In this document: positions 44,812-54,182 of the stretch, one piece after another
Position numbering within the stretch: position 1 is the first letter of the stretch
Layout of the letters: every line of letters starts with the position of its first letter
Source: Pseudomonas sp. Seg1
GTDB lineage: Bacteria > Pseudomonadota > Gammaproteobacteria > Pseudomonadales > Pseudomonadaceae
NCBI RefSeq assembly: GCF_018326005.1
Contig: NZ_AP021903.1
Span: 5,383,001-5,447,000, forward strand
Direction of reading: 5' to 3'
Length of the DNA stretch: 64,000 bases
The notes under the pieces: generated by a model
What the model was told of the DNA's origin: nothing
The model's database searches: none
Seen by the model: the letters and a program-made list of their open reading frames with translations, nothing else
Program-made: the position numbers and the translations under genes

Positions 44812-46022
44812 CAGCCAGTCACCCTTTCCGGAACCTTTTTGGTCTTCTCGAGCCTGGTGTAGAACGGCATCAGAATGAAGTAGGCGAAGTACAGGAACGT
44901 GCAGATCTGCGATACCAGCGTGCGCTCAGGTGTCGGAGCGAGAACGCCCAGAATGCCGAGAATCACGAACGAAATGCAGAACACTACCAGCCAGATTTTG
45001 CTCATCCAGCCTTTGTAGCGCATCGACTTGACCGGACTGCGGTCGAGCCAAGGCAAGACAAATAGCACTGCGATTGCCGCACCCATGGCGATAACACCCA
45101 TGAGCTTGTCCGGGATTGCCCGCAGGATCGCGTAGAACGGCGTGAAGTACCAGACCGGCGCAATGTGCTCTGGCGTCTTGAATGGGTTAGCCTGCTCGAA
45201 GTTTGGTTTTTCGAGGAAGTAGCCGCCCATTTCCGGGAAGAAGAACACGATAAAGCAGAAGATGAACAGGAACACTACGACACCGACAATGTCTTTCACG
45301 GTGTAGTAAGGGTGGAACGCAATGCCGTCCAGCGGGATGCCGTTTTCGTCTTTGTGTTTCTTGATATCGACGCCATCCGGGTTGTTCGAGCCGACTTCGT
45401 GCAGCGCCAGGATGTGCAGCACCACCAGACCGAGAATCACGATCGGCAGAGCGACAACGTGCAAGGCGAAGAAGCGGTTCAGGGTGATCCCGGAGATCAG
45501 GTAGTCACCGCGAATCCACTGAGTCAGGTCGTTACCGATGACCGGAATCGCACCGAACAGCGAGATGATCACCTGGGCACCCCAGTAGGACATCTGCCCC
45601 CAAGGCAACAGATAACCCATGAAGGCTTCAGCCATCAGCGCCAGGTAGATCAGCATGCCGAACACCCAGACCAGTTCACGCGGCTTCTGGTACGAACCGT
45701 AGAGCAAGCCACGGAACATGTGCAGATAGACCACGATGAAGAACGCCGAGGCGCCGGTCGAGTGCAATAGACGCAGGATCGAGCCGTACTCGACATCGCG
45801 CATGATGTATTCGACGGAAGCGAACGCTTCTTCTGCTGATGGCGTGTAGCTCATCGTCAGCCAGACACCGGTGACAATCTGGTTGACCAGCACCAGCAGC
45901 GCCAGCGAGCCGAAGAAATAGAAGAAGTTGAAGTTTTTTGGAGCGTAATACTTGCTGAGATGGTCTTCCCACATCTTGGTCGCAGGGAAGCGCGCATCAA
46001 CCCAATCCATGAACTTGCTCAT
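44811..46022 (-). CDS. petB: Cytochrome b of the bc1 complex
   Basis: 403 residues, a full-length cytochrome b with eight helices. Haem b ligands are in helices 2 and 4 (RLLHSTGASAFFIVVYLHMF and RFFALHVVALPIVILGLVVLHIL), and the Qo-site PEWY-like motif appears as APVWYFTPFYAILRA. Starts at the ATG at 46022, overlapping the petA stop (TGATG). Confidence 0.98.
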   Translation of the reverse strand: MSKFMDWVDARFPATKMWEDHLSKYYAPKNFNFFYFFGSLALLVLVNQIVTGVWLTMSYTPSAEEAFASVEYIMRDVEYGSILRLLHSTGASAFFIVVYLHMFRGLLYGSYQKPRELVWVFGMLIYLALMAEAFMGYLLPWGQMSYWGAQVIISLFGAIPVIGNDLTQWIRGDYLISGITLNRFFALHVVALPIVILGLVVLHILALHEVGSNNPDGVDIKKHKDENGIPLDGIAFHPYYTVKDIVGVVVFLFIFCFIVFFFPEMGGYFLEKPNFEQANPFKTPEHIAPVWYFTPFYAILRAIPDKLMGVIAMGAAIAVLFVLPWLDRSPVKSMRYKGWMSKIWLVVFCISFVILGILGVLAPTPERTLVSQICTFLYFAYFILMPFYTRLEKTKKVPERVTG

Positions 46023-46615
46023 CACGCTTTCTCCGTATCGACGCCAATGACAATCAGGTCATCGGTCTCATAGGAATGCGGGGGAACTGGCAGGTTCAAA
46101 GGCGCAGGTTGCGACTTGTAGACGCGGCCAGCCAGATCGTAGTGGGAACCGTGGCACGGGCAGAAATAACCGCCCACCCAGTCTTTACCCAGATCCGCAG
46201 GTGCCACTTCGGGACGGAAGGTCGGTGAGCAACCCAGGTGCGTGCAGATCCCGATCAGCAGGAGAATTTCCGGCTTGATCGATCGCACCTCAGGGTCGAC
46301 ATAGGTAGGTTGCGTGGAGTTTTTGGAGGTTGGATCGGAGAGCTGGCCCTCGATCTTCTTGAGATTCCCCAGGATTTCCGCAGTACGACGAACAATGAAC
46401 ACCGGCTGGCCGCGCCACTCAGCAATCATCTGCTGCCCTGGCTCGATTTTGCTGACATTCACTTTCACCGGTGCACCGGCGGCTTTCGCCTTGGCACTGG
46501 GAAACCATGACCCCACGAACGGGACCGCAGCCCCCACCGCTCCTGCAGCACCCACCACGGATGTGGCTGCTACCAAGAAGCGACGCCGGCCTGCATTCAC
46601 GCCGTCATTGCTCAT
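46022..46615 (-). CDS. petA: Rieske iron-sulfur protein of the bc1 complex
   Basis: 197 residues. A twin-arginine signal (GRRRFLVAATSVVGAAGAV) also serves as the membrane anchor. The [2Fe-2S] ligands are CTHLGC and CPCHGSHYD. It takes the first electron from ubiquinol. First gene of petABC, with a possible promoter at 46764-46790. Confidence 0.98.
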   Translation of the reverse strand: MSNDGVNAGRRRFLVAATSVVGAAGAVGAAVPFVGSWFPSAKAKAAGAPVKVNVSKIEPGQQMIAEWRGQPVFIVRRTAEILGNLKKIEGQLSDPTSKNSTQPTYVDPEVRSIKPEILLLIGICTHLGCSPTFRPEVAPADLGKDWVGGYFCPCHGSHYDLAGRVYKSQPAPLNLPVPPHSYETDDLIVIGVDTEKA

Positions 46616-46763
46616 TCAGTCCTCTCCCATCAGCTTTGTGGCCTGTTAAATCAGGCATCTACTAAATAAATCAATGTTACTTATAAAAATTTTGCCGAGA
46701 TGGTAATGAAAAGCCCCAATTCTGACAAGGGAATTACCCGGAGCTCTCACCCTCAAGCCTTGC

Positions 46764-46790
46764 AGTATAGGGGGTCTACGAATGTGGCAA
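46764..46790 (-). promoter_or_regulatory. Candidate petABC promoter
   Basis: TTGCCA (46785-46790) and TATACT (46764-46769) on the minus strand, with a 15-bp spacer that is short for sigma-70. Confidence 0.35.
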
Positions 46791-46829
46791 GTTGTCACAG
46801 CGCAATTCTTTTGATAAATCGCAGGCATA

Positions 46830-46868
46830 AAAAAACGCCCGGTTCCGTGAGGAATCGGGCGTTCTTTT
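46830..46868 (-). terminator. Terminator of rplM-rpsI
   Basis: AACGCCCG...TTCC and GGAATCGGGCGTT pair around GTGA; on the minus strand a run of A on the other side becomes T. It is 17 bp after the rpsI stop. Confidence 0.9.
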
Positions 46869-46885
46869 TGAACGTGGAAGCGAAA

Positions 46886-47278
46886 TTAACGCTTCGAGTA
46901 CTGCGGACGCTTACGCGCTTTACGCAGACCAACTTTCTTACGTTCAACTTCACGGGCGTCGCGAGTAACGAAGCCAGCTTTGCGCAGAGCGCCACGCAGG
47001 GTTTCGTCGTAGTCCATCAGAGCGCGAGTGATGCCGTGGCGGATTGCGCCAGCTTGGCCACTTACACCACCGCCGATCACGGTGACGTAGATGTCGAACT
47101 TCTCGACAGTCTCGGTCAGCTCCAGCGGCTGACGAACTACCATGCGGGCAGTTTCGCGGCCGAAGAAGTTATCCAGCGAACGGTTGTTGATGGAGATGTT
47201 ACCAGTACCCGGACGCAGGAAAACGCGTGCGGTTGCGGTCTTGCGACGGCCAGTGCCGTAATTTTGAGTCGCCGACAT
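46886..47278 (-). CDS. rpsI: Ribosomal protein S9 (uS9)
   Basis: 130 residues, the standard length. [19 protein letters not shown] at the start and the basic tail ending [12 protein letters not shown], which reaches the P-site tRNA, are diagnostic. It is 14 nt after rplM in one operon. Confidence 0.99.
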   Translation of the reverse strand: MSATQNYGTGRRKTATARVFLRPGTGNISINNRSLDNFFGRETARMVVRQPLELTETVEKFDIYVTVIGGGVSGQAGAIRHGITRALMDYDETLRGALRKAGFVTRDAREVERKKVGLRKARKRPQYSKR

Positions 47279-47292
47279 AATGTACTATTCCG

Positions 47293-47721
47293 TTAAAACT
47301 TCAGTTCTTGGGGCTGCTGAGCAGTATGTGGGTGTGCAGCGCCCGCATAGACTTTCAGCTTACGGTACATGTCGCGACCCAGTGGGTTTTTAGGCAGCAT
47401 GCCTTTAACCGCGGTCTCGATCACGCGCTCAGGGGCTTTGGCGATCAGCTTTTCAAAGTTGATCGACTTGATGCCGCCCGGGAAACCGGAGTGGGAGTAG
47501 TACATTTTGTCAGTGGTTTTAGCACCGGTAACACGGATCTGCTCAGCGTTGATTACGACGATGTAGTCGCCGGTGTCAACGTGAGGAGTGTACTCAGGCT
47601 TGTGCTTGCCACGCAGACGGCTCGCGATTTCGGTGGCCAGACGACCCAGGGTCTGACCAGCAGCGTCGACGACAAACCAGTCGCGCTTTACTGTTTCCGG
47701 TTTAGCAGTAAAAGTTTTCAT
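47293..47721 (-). CDS. rplM: Ribosomal protein L13 (uL13)
   Basis: 142 residues. [20 protein letters not shown] and [18 protein letters not shown] are characteristic; [20 protein letters not shown] residues follow. First gene of the rplM-rpsI operon, with a good promoter at 47763-47791. Confidence 0.99.
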   Translation of the reverse strand: MKTFTAKPETVKRDWFVVDAAGQTLGRLATEIASRLRGKHKPEYTPHVDTGDYIVVINAEQIRVTGAKTTDKMYYSHSGFPGGIKSINFEKLIAKAPERVIETAVKGMLPKNPLGRDMYRKLKVYAGAAHPHTAQQPQELKF

Positions 47722-47762
47722 TCTTTATAGCCTCAGGGGCCGCCCTGTAAATTAGACGGCGG

Positions 47763-47791
47763 ATCTTACTGAATAGTGCGTACTTTGACAA
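47763..47791 (-). promoter_or_regulatory. Sigma-70 promoter of rplM-rpsI
   Basis: TTGTCA (47786-47791), 17-bp spacer, TAAGAT (47763-47768) on the minus strand, about 45 bp before rplM. Confidence 0.65.
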
Positions 47792-47966
47792 GTCAAAGGC
47801 AGCCGGATACAGACGCTTTCGGGGGCTCGGGTCGGCGCGTCCGTTCAACGGCAAGATTCTTCGGCGGCGGCGCATCACTTCCACTGCAGAAAGAGGTCGG
47901 CAATTATGCAGATTGCGAAAAATATTTCAACCTGCTTTTATGATTGTTTTGCCCAAGGAGCACCCG

Positions 47967-49007
47967 ATGGACTATCGCCAGCTAGGCCGTACCGACCTGA
48001 ACGTGAGTGCAATCTGCCTCGGCACCATGACCTGGGGCGAGCAAAACACTGAAGCTGAAGCCTTCGCGCAGATCGAACGGGCCAAAGAGGCCGGGATCAA
48101 TTTCATCGACACCGCCGAAATGTATCCGGTGCCGCCAAAAGCCGAAACCTACGCCACCACCGAGCGCTACATCGGCAATTACTTCAAAAGTCGCGGCGAC
48201 CGCGCCGACTGGATCCTCGCCAGCAAGATCGCCGGTCCCGGCAACACTATCGATTACATCCGCGACAAAAACCTGCGCCACAACCGCCAGCACATCACCG
48301 AAGCGGTAGATGCCAGCCTCAAGCGCCTGCAGACCGACTACATCGACCTTTACCAATTGCACTGGCCTGAGCGCAGCACCAACTTTTTCGGGCAGTTGGG
48401 CTACAAACACAAGATCGAAGCCAACCTCACCCCGCTCGAAGACACCCTCGAAGCACTCGACGAGCAGGTTAAGGCCGGCAAGATCCGCCACATCGGCCTG
48501 TCCAACGAAACGCCATGGGGCACCATGCGTTTTCTCGCCTTGGCCGAAGCTCGTGGCTGGCCGCGTGCGGTGTCGATCCAGAACCCGTACAACCTGCTAA
48601 ACCGCAGCTTTGAAGTCGGCCTGGCGGAAGTCGCCATTCGCGAACAGTGCGGGTTGCTCGCCTATTCGCCGCTGGCGTTCGGCTTCCTGTCGGGCAAATA
48701 CGAAGGTGGTGCGCGTCCGCCAAAAGGCCGCCTGAGCCTTTACAGCCGCTTCAGCCGCTATTTCAATGCGCAATCCGAAGCAGCGTGCAGCCGTTATGTC
48801 GCGCTGGCCCGAGAGCACGGTCTGGATCCGGCGCAAATGGCGTTGGCGTTCGTCACTCAGCAACCGTTCGTCACCAGCAACATCATTGGCGCGACGACGC
48901 TTGAGCAACTGGACAGCAACATTGCCAGCTTCGATCTGAAGCTTTCCGATGAAGTGCTGGCGGGGATCGAGGCGATTCACAAGGATCATCCGAATCCTGC
49001 ACCGTAA
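47967..49007 (+). CDS. NADP(H)-dependent aldo-keto reductase (Tas-like)
   Basis: 346 residues. TIM-barrel aldo-keto reductase with the catalytic Asp/Tyr region FIDTAEMYPVP, the Lys region DWILASKIAGPG, the barrel helix YIDLYQLHWPER and the cofactor end SNIIGATTLEQLD. Closest by pattern to Tas/YghZ-type reductases; the substrate is unknown. The ATG at 47967 has AAGGAG upstream; an earlier in-frame start at 47913 lacks a ribosome site. Confidence 0.92.
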   Translation: MDYRQLGRTDLNVSAICLGTMTWGEQNTEAEAFAQIERAKEAGINFIDTAEMYPVPPKAETYATTERYIGNYFKSRGDRADWILASKIAGPGNTIDYIRDKNLRHNRQHITEAVDASLKRLQTDYIDLYQLHWPERSTNFFGQLGYKHKIEANLTPLEDTLEALDEQVKAGKIRHIGLSNETPWGTMRFLALAEARGWPRAVSIQNPYNLLNRSFEVGLAEVAIREQCGLLAYSPLAFGFLSGKYEGGARPPKGRLSLYSRFSRYFNAQSEAACSRYVALAREHGLDPAQMALAFVTQQPFVTSNIIGATTLEQLDSNIASFDLKLSDEVLAGIEAIHKDHPNPAP

Positions 49008-49016
49008 TCCAGGAAG

Positions 49017-49132
49017 ATGATCGTTCCCACGCTCTGCGTGGGAACGCATACCATGACGCTCCGCGTCACTCCCAAAGCGGACGCAGAGCGTCCATGGCGG
49101 CATTCCCACGCAGAGCGTGGGAACGATCATCA
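49017..49132. repeat. Long palindromic repeat, GTTCCCACGC type
   Basis: GATGATCGTTCCCACGCTCT and its inverted copy (GCGTGGGAACGATCATC, 49117-49133) surround inner arms GACGCTCCGCGTC and GCGGACGCAGAGCGTCC. It matches the element at 15580-15691. It sits between two convergent genes. Confidence 0.88.
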
Positions 49133-49142
49133 TCCCGCTGTA

Positions 49143-50279
49143 TTACAGCGACCGCGCAATAATCTCCTTCATGATTTCATTGGTGCCGGCATAAATCCGC
49201 TGCACGCGCGCATCCGCCCACGCCCGGGCTACCGGGTATTCCCACATGAAGCCGTAACCGCCGTGCAACTGCACGCACTCGTCGAGCACCTTGCATTGCA
49301 GGTCGGTGCCCCAGTATTTCGCCATCGCCGCCGTCGGCACGTCGAGCTTGCCTTGCAGGTGCAGTTCCAGACATTTATCGACGAACACTCGACCGATCTG
49401 GATTTCAGTTGCCATCTCCGCCAGCTTGAAGCGCGTGTTCTGGAAATCGGCAATCGCCTTGCCGAACGCCTTGCGATCACGGGTGTAATCCAGCGTCCAC
49501 TTCAGCGCAGCCTCGGCTGAGGCCAGACCGCCGATCGCCACGGTCAAACGTTCCTGCGGCAACTCCTGCATCAAATAGGCAAACCCCGCCCCGGCCTGCC
49601 CCAGCAAGTTTTCTTTCGGTACGCGCACATCCTGGAAGAACAATTCCGACGTGTCCTGGGCCTTCATACCGACCTTCTCCAAGCGCTTGCCCTTCTCGAA
49701 GCCCGGCGTATTCGCCTCGACCAGAAACAGGCTGGTGCCCTTGGCGCCGGCCTTCGGATCGGTCTTGGCGACGACGATGACCAGATCGGCGAGAAAGCCG
49801 TTGGTGATGAAGGTTTTCGAACCGTTGATCACATATTCATCGCCGTCCAGCACGGCGGTGGTCTTCACGCCCTGCAGGTCGGAGCCGGCACCCGGCTCGG
49901 TCATGGCAATGGCCGTGACCATTTCGCCCGAGACCAGTTTCGGCAGGTATTTGTGCTTCAGCGTTTCACTGCCGTAATGCAGGATGTACGGTGCAACGAT
50001 GTCCGAATGAAGCGAGAAACCGATCCCGGTCAGGCCCAATCGACCGACCTCCTCGATCACCACCGCGCTGTAAAGAAAATCCGCCCCCAGCCCGCCGTAT
50101 TCTTCCGGCAGATGCGAGCAGAGCATCCCCGCCTCCCCTGCCTTGTTCCACAGCTTGCGGTCGATATGGCCTTGTTTTTCCCACTGAGCATGGAACGGCA
50201 CGGCCTCTTTTTCGAGGAAGGTTCGTACGCTGTCGCGGAACAATTCGTGCTCGGAGCTGAACAAGGTTCTGGGGATCAT
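49143..50279 (-). CDS. Acyl-CoA dehydrogenase
   Basis: 378 residues, FAD flavoprotein that makes a trans-2-enoyl-CoA in beta-oxidation or amino-acid breakdown. AIAMTEPGAGSDLQGVKTTA and GSKTFITNGFLADLVIV form the FAD pocket, then QLHGGYGFMWEYPVAR and YAGTNEIMKEIIARSL close the protein. The position of the catalytic Glu varies in this family, and I cannot assign chain-length preference. It stands alone, with a regulator diverging next to it. Confidence 0.94.
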   Translation of the reverse strand: MIPRTLFSSEHELFRDSVRTFLEKEAVPFHAQWEKQGHIDRKLWNKAGEAGMLCSHLPEEYGGLGADFLYSAVVIEEVGRLGLTGIGFSLHSDIVAPYILHYGSETLKHKYLPKLVSGEMVTAIAMTEPGAGSDLQGVKTTAVLDGDEYVINGSKTFITNGFLADLVIVVAKTDPKAGAKGTSLFLVEANTPGFEKGKRLEKVGMKAQDTSELFFQDVRVPKENLLGQAGAGFAYLMQELPQERLTVAIGGLASAEAALKWTLDYTRDRKAFGKAIADFQNTRFKLAEMATEIQIGRVFVDKCLELHLQGKLDVPTAAMAKYWGTDLQCKVLDECVQLHGGYGFMWEYPVARAWADARVQRIYAGTNEIMKEIIARSL

Positions 50280-50430
50280 GCGGCACCTTTCTTTCTTGTT
50301 GGAGGGTTATGACCTTCAGAGACTAAGCCTCGCCTCCGATACAGGACACTGGACACATCCGACAAAAAATAAGACGATCCAGCCGTCTGGTGACCACTTT
50401 CCCTTATAAAAACAAAACAAAAGTTGAATT

Positions 50431-51426
50431 ATGTCTAAGCAAGTCTCCACGCCCTTGCGGCGCGTCAGCATCCTGGCTATCGACCGGGTTTTCGCCTCCA
50501 CTCTCATGCAAGCCAAGGATTTCTTCCATCTGGCCAGCCTGCGTTACGGCAAACAACTGGGCCACGGCCTGACACCGGCGTTTGAAACCCGCCTCGTCAG
50601 CCCCGACGGCAAACCGGTGAACAGTTTCAGTGACGTCGTGATGCCGGTGGACGGCGGTCTGGAAAACGCCGACGTGATTATCCTTCCAGCGTTCTGGGAC
50701 GATTTCGACACGCTATGCAGCCGTTATCCACAAGTCCTGCCATGGTTGCGCGAGCAGCATGCACGGGGCGCCGTGTTATGCGGCGAAGCCACCGGGGTGT
50801 TCTGGCTGGCCGAGGCCGGGCTGCTCAACGGCAAGGAAGCGACCACCTACTGGCGCTTCTTCAATGCCTTCGCCGAGCGCTTCCCGAAGGTTTACCTCAA
50901 TCAGGACAAACACCTGACGGACGCCGACAATCTGTATTGCGCCGGCGGCACTACTTCGGCGTGTGACCTCTACATCTACCTGATCGAACGTTTCTGCGGG
51001 GCCAACGTGGCGCAGGCCGTGGCCCGCGACATCCTCTATGAAGTGCAGCGCAGCTATTCGCCGGGACGTATCGGTTTCGGCGGCCAGAAGCTGCATCAGG
51101 ACGTGATCATCCTGCAGATCCAGCACTGGCTTGAAGAGCACTTCGCCGACAAGTTCCGCTTCGAAGACGTGGCCCGCGAGCACGGCATGAGCATCCGCAA
51201 TTTCATGCGCCGCTTCCAGACCGCGACGGGCGACAAGCCGCTGCACTACCTGCAACGTCTGCGCATCGAGACGGCCAAAGGCTTGCTGTCCGGCAGTCGC
51301 AAGAGCATCAAGACCATCAGCTATGAAGTCGGTTACGACGATGCGAGCTTCTTTGCGCGATTGTTCCGCCAGCACACCGAACTGTCGCCGAACCAGTATC
51401 GGCAGCAGTTTCAGCAGGCTGCTTAA
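50431..51426 (+). CDS. GlxA-type AraC-family regulator with DJ-1/PfpI domain
   Basis: 331 residues. The N-terminal half is a class-I glutamine-amidotransferase-like (DJ-1/PfpI) domain with the elbow RGAVLCGEATGVFWLAEAG carrying a Cys. The C-terminal AraC domain (about 225-325) has two helix-turn-helices (DVAREHGMSIRNFMRRFQ and TISYEVGYDDASFFARLFR). Such regulators sense amine or amino-acid metabolites in several Pseudomonas systems. It is divergent from the acyl-CoA dehydrogenase, which may be its target. Confidence 0.9.
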   Translation: MSKQVSTPLRRVSILAIDRVFASTLMQAKDFFHLASLRYGKQLGHGLTPAFETRLVSPDGKPVNSFSDVVMPVDGGLENADVIILPAFWDDFDTLCSRYPQVLPWLREQHARGAVLCGEATGVFWLAEAGLLNGKEATTYWRFFNAFAERFPKVYLNQDKHLTDADNLYCAGGTTSACDLYIYLIERFCGANVAQAVARDILYEVQRSYSPGRIGFGGQKLHQDVIILQIQHWLEEHFADKFRFEDVAREHGMSIRNFMRRFQTATGDKPLHYLQRLRIETAKGLLSGSRKSIKTISYEVGYDDASFFARLFRQHTELSPNQYRQQFQQAA

Positions 51427-51447
51427 CCCCCCGAAGCAAATACAAAA

Positions 51448-51541
51448 CCTGTGGGAGCTGGCTTGCCAGCGATAGCGGTTTGTCAGAGACATAAATATCA
51501 CCTGACACGACGCCATCGCTGGCAAGCCGGCTCCCACAGGG
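51448..51541. repeat. REP doublet
   Basis: CCTGTGGGAGCTGGCTTGCC and inverted GGCAAGCCGGCTCCCACAGG around a 35-bp loop, between the GlxA-type gene and the terminator shared with zapE. Confidence 0.9.
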
Positions 51542-51574
51542 ATTGCGGTGCATTCGAGCTGTTCTTCAGCGCAT

Positions 51575-51606
51575 AAAAAAGGCCTGCAATTGCAGGCCCT
51601 TTTTTT
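51575..51606. terminator. Bidirectional terminator
   Basis: Palindrome GGCCTGCAATTGCAGGCC (51581-51598) flanked by an A-run and a T-run; serves zapE and possibly the regulator. Confidence 0.92.
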
Positions 51607-51617
51607 GGCGAATCCGC

Positions 51618-52712
51618 TTAAGGCTTGTGCGCCCGCGACAGGAATTCGTGCGATTGCATCTCCAGCAGACGGCTCAGCGTGCGCTGGAACTCGAAGTTCA
51701 AACGTCCACCGGTGTACAGATCCTTCAGCTCGACTTCAGCAGAAATGATCAGCTTGACGTTACGGTCGTAAAACTCGTCGACCATGTTGATGAAGCGTCG
51801 GGCGATGTCGTCGGTGGTGACGCTCATCTGCTCGACACCGCTGAGCAGCACGGCGTGGAAGATTTTTCCCAGTTCGATGTAATCGTTCTGGCTGCGCGGG
51901 CCGTCGCACAGTTCGCGGAAGTCGAACCAGGCCACGTCATCGCAGGTGCGCAGGGCGCGGATTTCGCGGTTTTCGATGATCAACACATCGTTTTCCACGG
52001 CCGCAGTGCATTCCGGTGTCAGCGCTTTGAAGCTCTTGCGCAGACTTTCGTGCGCGGCTTCGTCGAGCGGATAGTGGAACAGTTCCGCTTGTTCGAGGTG
52101 ACGCAGACGGTAGTCGACGCCGCTGTCGACGTTGACGATATCGGTGTTCTGCTTGATCAGCGCGATGGCTGGCAGGAAGCGCGCACGCTGCAGGCCATCC
52201 TTGTACAGACCATCCGGAACGATGTTCGAGGTCGCGACCAGGGTCACGCCGTTTTTGAACAGCTCTTCCATCAGCGTGCCGAGGATCATCGCGTCGGTGA
52301 TGTCGGAAACGAAGAACTCATCGAAGCAGATGACCCGCGACTCAGTCGCAAAACGCTTGGCGATGATGGTCAGCGGGTTTTTCTCGCCGCCGAGGGTTTT
52401 CATCTCTTCGTGCACACGCTTCATGAAGCGGTGGAAGTGGGTGCGGGTCTTTTCCTTGAACGGCAGCGCTTCGAAGAAGGTGTCGACCAGGTAAGTTTTG
52501 CCGCGACCCACGCCGCCCCAGAAATACAGGCCCTTGACCGGGGTCTGATCCTTTTTGCCAAACAGTTTGCTCAGCAGGCCCGGCTTGTTCTGATCGGCGG
52601 CGATCAGATCCTCGTACAGGCGCTGCAAATGACGCACAGCAGTTTCCTGCGCGGCATCATGGAAGAAGTCCGGGCGTTTCAGATCAGCTTGGTATCGTTC
52701 TAGGGGCGTCAT
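51618..52712 (-). CDS. zapE: Cell division ATPase ZapE (AFG1-like)
   Basis: 364 residues, AAA-like ATPase that affects Z-ring stability. Walker A FWGGVGRGKTYLVDTFF, Walker B VICFDEFFVSDITDAMIL and sensor VATSNIVPDGLY are present, followed by the C-terminal RFINMVDEFYDRNVKLI helix. ATP hydrolysis is expected; the binding partners are FtsZ-associated. It comes after the trpS terminator and so likely has its own promoter. Confidence 0.95.
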   Translation of the reverse strand: MTPLERYQADLKRPDFFHDAAQETAVRHLQRLYEDLIAADQNKPGLLSKLFGKKDQTPVKGLYFWGGVGRGKTYLVDTFFEALPFKEKTRTHFHRFMKRVHEEMKTLGGEKNPLTIIAKRFATESRVICFDEFFVSDITDAMILGTLMEELFKNGVTLVATSNIVPDGLYKDGLQRARFLPAIALIKQNTDIVNVDSGVDYRLRHLEQAELFHYPLDEAAHESLRKSFKALTPECTAAVENDVLIIENREIRALRTCDDVAWFDFRELCDGPRSQNDYIELGKIFHAVLLSGVEQMSVTTDDIARRFINMVDEFYDRNVKLIISAEVELKDLYTGGRLNFEFQRTLSRLLEMQSHEFLSRAHKP

Positions 52713-52730
52713 AATTCGTTAGCAAGGCAA

Positions 52731-52763
52731 CAAAAACGGGCCGTCACTGTAGCGACGGCCCGT
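52731..52763 (-). terminator. Terminator of trpS
   Basis: ACGGGCCGTC/GACGGCCCGT stem with an 8-nt loop, then a T-run on the minus strand, 39 bp after the trpS stop. Confidence 0.85.
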
Positions 52764-52802
52764 GGGAATGGCAATCAGCCCTTGGTCGGGCCGGCCCGTT
52801 GA

Positions 52803-54158
52803 TTATTCCTGAACCGGTGTCAGAGCGATCCGCAAGGCCTCGACGGCCGCATCCCGCGCAGCAACATCGGCGAACGCCGGGCTGTCGCCGACGCACTCGC
52901 CTTCCAGCCACACGCTGAAGCTCAGGTCTTCGCTGCGCACATCCAAAGGCTGGCCGGATTGCAGTTGCTTGGTCACCTGGCCGGCGGTTTTGCCGTCGGC
53001 GAAGTTGCGCGACAGCAGCAGTTGCTCGCCATCGGCCGCCAGCAGACGGAAACGGAAGCTGCCGTCGTCTTCACGGAAACTGACGAAGCGTGCGGCTTTC
53101 GCGGCTTTCTTCTTGGTGGTCGCGGCGACCTGCACCTGATTGACGAAAGAGCGCAGGCCAACGGCTTCGCGCAGTTCGTTGAGAAACGGCGTCGCCACGG
53201 CACGGGCCTTTTTCGCGCCGATCTGCAGGATGTCTTCCAGATCAGCCGGACGCTCGATCAACTGGTGATACTTGTCGCGAGCCTCGCCGAGTTGGTTGTC
53301 GAGCAACTGGAACAGACGGTTCTTCGCCTCGCCCCAACCCAGACCGCCCAACAGTTCGCTGCGGAATTCGTCGGATTGCGCCGGCGTGGCGAAGGCCTGG
53401 AACAGAGTGAACAGGTGCGAGTTGTCCGGATCCTTGGCTTCGCCTGGAGCTTTGGAGTCGGTGACGATCCGCGAAATCGCGTCCTTCATCTCTTTGGCGC
53501 TGGAGAACAACGGGATGGTGTTGTCGTAGCTCTTCGACATCTTGCGACCGTCGAGGCCTGGCAACGTCGCCACACTTTCCTCGATCAGCGCTTCGGGCAT
53601 GGTGAAAAATTCTTTGCCCTGACCGAACAAGTGGTTGAAGCGCTGGCCGATATCACGGGCCATTTCCACGTGCTGGATCTGGTCGCGACCGACCGGCACC
53701 TTGTGCGCGTTGAACATCAGAATGTCCGCAGCCATCAGCACCGGATAGCTGTAGAGGCCCATGGTGATGCCGGCATCCGGGTCTTCGCCGGTCTCGACAT
53801 TCTTGTCCACCGAAGCCTTGTAGGCGTGGGCGCGGTTGAGCAGGCCCTTGGCGGCGACGCAGGTCAGCAGCCAGGTCAGTTCAGGGATTTCCGGAATGTC
53901 GGACTGACGGTAGAAGGTCACGCGATCAACGTCGAGGCCACCGGCCAGCCAGGTCGCGGCGATTTCCAGACGCGAGCGCTGAATGCGCAGCGGGTCATCG
54001 CATTTGATCAGGGCGTGGTAGTCGGCCAGGAAGTAGAACGAATCGGCATTGCTGTCGCGGCTGGCGAGAATCGCCGGGCGGATGGCGCCGGCGTAGTTGC
54101 CCAGGTGCGGCGTGCCGGTGGTGGTGATGCCGGTGAGGATGCGGGTACGGTTCGTCAT
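52803..54158 (-). CDS. trpS: Tryptophanyl-tRNA synthetase with C-terminal extension
   Basis: 451 residues, about 100 longer than the usual 330-350. Class I signatures TPHLGNYAGA (HIGH type, near residue 16) and GRKMSKSYDN (KMSKS) are intact. The added C-terminal part (about 355-450) starts ATTKKKAAKAARFVSFREDD and continues GSFRFRLLAADGEQLLLSRN, resembling the small beta domain of the YegP/DUF1508 kind; its role is unknown. Starts at the ATG at 54158; the frame could extend to 54182. Follows the hydrolase gene by 24 nt and ends at a strong terminator. Confidence 0.96.
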   Translation of the reverse strand: MTNRTRILTGITTTGTPHLGNYAGAIRPAILASRDSNADSFYFLADYHALIKCDDPLRIQRSRLEIAATWLAGGLDVDRVTFYRQSDIPEIPELTWLLTCVAAKGLLNRAHAYKASVDKNVETGEDPDAGITMGLYSYPVLMAADILMFNAHKVPVGRDQIQHVEMARDIGQRFNHLFGQGKEFFTMPEALIEESVATLPGLDGRKMSKSYDNTIPLFSSAKEMKDAISRIVTDSKAPGEAKDPDNSHLFTLFQAFATPAQSDEFRSELLGGLGWGEAKNRLFQLLDNQLGEARDKYHQLIERPADLEDILQIGAKKARAVATPFLNELREAVGLRSFVNQVQVAATTKKKAAKAARFVSFREDDGSFRFRLLAADGEQLLLSRNFADGKTAGQVTKQLQSGQPLDVRSEDLSFSVWLEGECVGDSPAFADVAARDAAVEALRIALTPVQE

Positions 54159-54182
54159 GGGTAATCGCTTGTCAGACTGCAA

